A stretch of DNA of 6,219 bases from Candidatus Hydrogenedentota bacterium (lineage in GTDB: Bacteria; Hydrogenedentota; Hydrogenedentia; Hydrogenedentales; SLHB01), in the NCBI GenBank assembly GCA_003557825.1, contig PWNM01000128.1:1-6219 (forward strand). The letters run 5' to 3'. The notes beneath the pieces were generated by a model. It worked only from the letters and a program-made list of their open reading frames with translations, made no database searches and was not told the origin of the DNA. Position numbers and translations under genes: made by a program. Numbering within the stretch: position 1 is the stretch's first letter; each line of letters starts with the position of its first letter. This document shows positions 6,002-6,219 of the stretch, one piece after another.

Positions 6002-6219
6002 GGCGGGGGTGGGTTGTTCCGCAATGGCCTCGCCTGGGGCGGACTCTTCCGGGGTAACCTCGAAGTCGCCTTTGGCGGCCTTGGCCATCAGACCACGACG
6101 CGAGAAGACGCTCCGGACCGTGTCGCTGGGTACAGCGCCTTTTGAGAGCCACTGAAGGGCCTTCGCTTCGTCCACTTCAATGATCGGCTCGGGCCGGGCG
6201 CATGGATGATACACGCCAA
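5978..6219 (-). CDS. rpsP: 30S ribosomal protein S16 (5' end beyond window)
   Basis: S16 is a small-subunit protein needed for 30S assembly. The window contains the last 79 residues; by comparison with the E. coli protein, about 36 N-terminal residues lie past the right edge. The conserved part runs from GVYHPCARPEP through IIEVDEAKALQWLSKGA and PSDTVRSVFSRRGLM, matching the family's GxYNP, DEExAxxWL and GAxPSDTVRxLxxxxG pattern. After this comes a 35-residue tail rich in Ala, Glu and Pro, which resembles the variable C-terminal tails of many bacterial S16 proteins and is probably disordered. It is the first gene of the translation cluster seen here; the promoter is outside the window. Confidence 0.95.
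   Translation of the reverse strand, partial: GVYHPCARPEPIIEVDEAKALQWLSKGAVPSDTVRSVFSRRGLMAKAAKGDFEVTPEESAPGEAIAEQPTPATDESAAE

Noticed and set aside
1..6219. A new defence, mobile or biosynthetic system
   Set aside because: All confident genes are translation, RNase H, TPR or glycosyltransferase families; there is no nuclease-helicase pairing, integrase, transposase, inverted-repeat pair or CRISPR-like spacing.

Overview
The window is a compact bacterial gene block with almost every gene on the minus strand, so it reads from right to left. It begins (right edge) with a conserved translation cluster: the 3' part of rpsP (ribosomal protein S16), khpA (small KH-domain RNA-binding protein), rimM (30S maturation factor), trmD (tRNA m1G37 methyltransferase) and rplS (ribosomal protein L19). 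A strong intrinsic terminator follows rplS. Next come rnhB (RNase HII), a TPR-repeat protein with a lipoprotein signal, and a macrolide-type GT1 glycosyltransferase. At the far left edge a short open frame on the plus strand may be the tail of a convergent gene.

Organism: the rpsP-khpA-rimM-trmD-rplS-rnhB order is widespread in bacteria and khpA excludes an enterobacterial layout. The genome is moderately GC-rich and the TPR protein carries a clear lipobox. The proteins are divergent enough from textbook relatives (RimM N-terminus, S16 tail) to suggest a less-studied, probably Gram-negative lineage. I cannot name the phylum from the sequence alone.

How the genes work together: S16, RimM, TrmD and L19 all serve ribosome assembly and decoding accuracy. 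They are tightly packed: rimM/trmD overlap by 11 nt, trmD/rplS by 4 nt, and khpA to rimM is separated by 24 nt. Between rplS and rnhB lie 157 nt without a gene, holding a long imperfect hairpin and then the terminator. rnhB and the TPR lipoprotein gene overlap by 10 nt and look translationally coupled. The glycosyltransferase follows 54 nt later and is probably in the same transcript, although its function has no obvious link to the others.

I found no mobile element, CRISPR array, RNA gene or phage gene, and no convincing new multi-gene system. The points worth a second look are small: a perfect 28-bp tandem duplication across the rpsP stop codon, a 41-nt hairpin in the rplS 3' untranslated region, a RimM whose N-terminal signature is missing, and the rnhB-TPR-glycosyltransferase arrangement.
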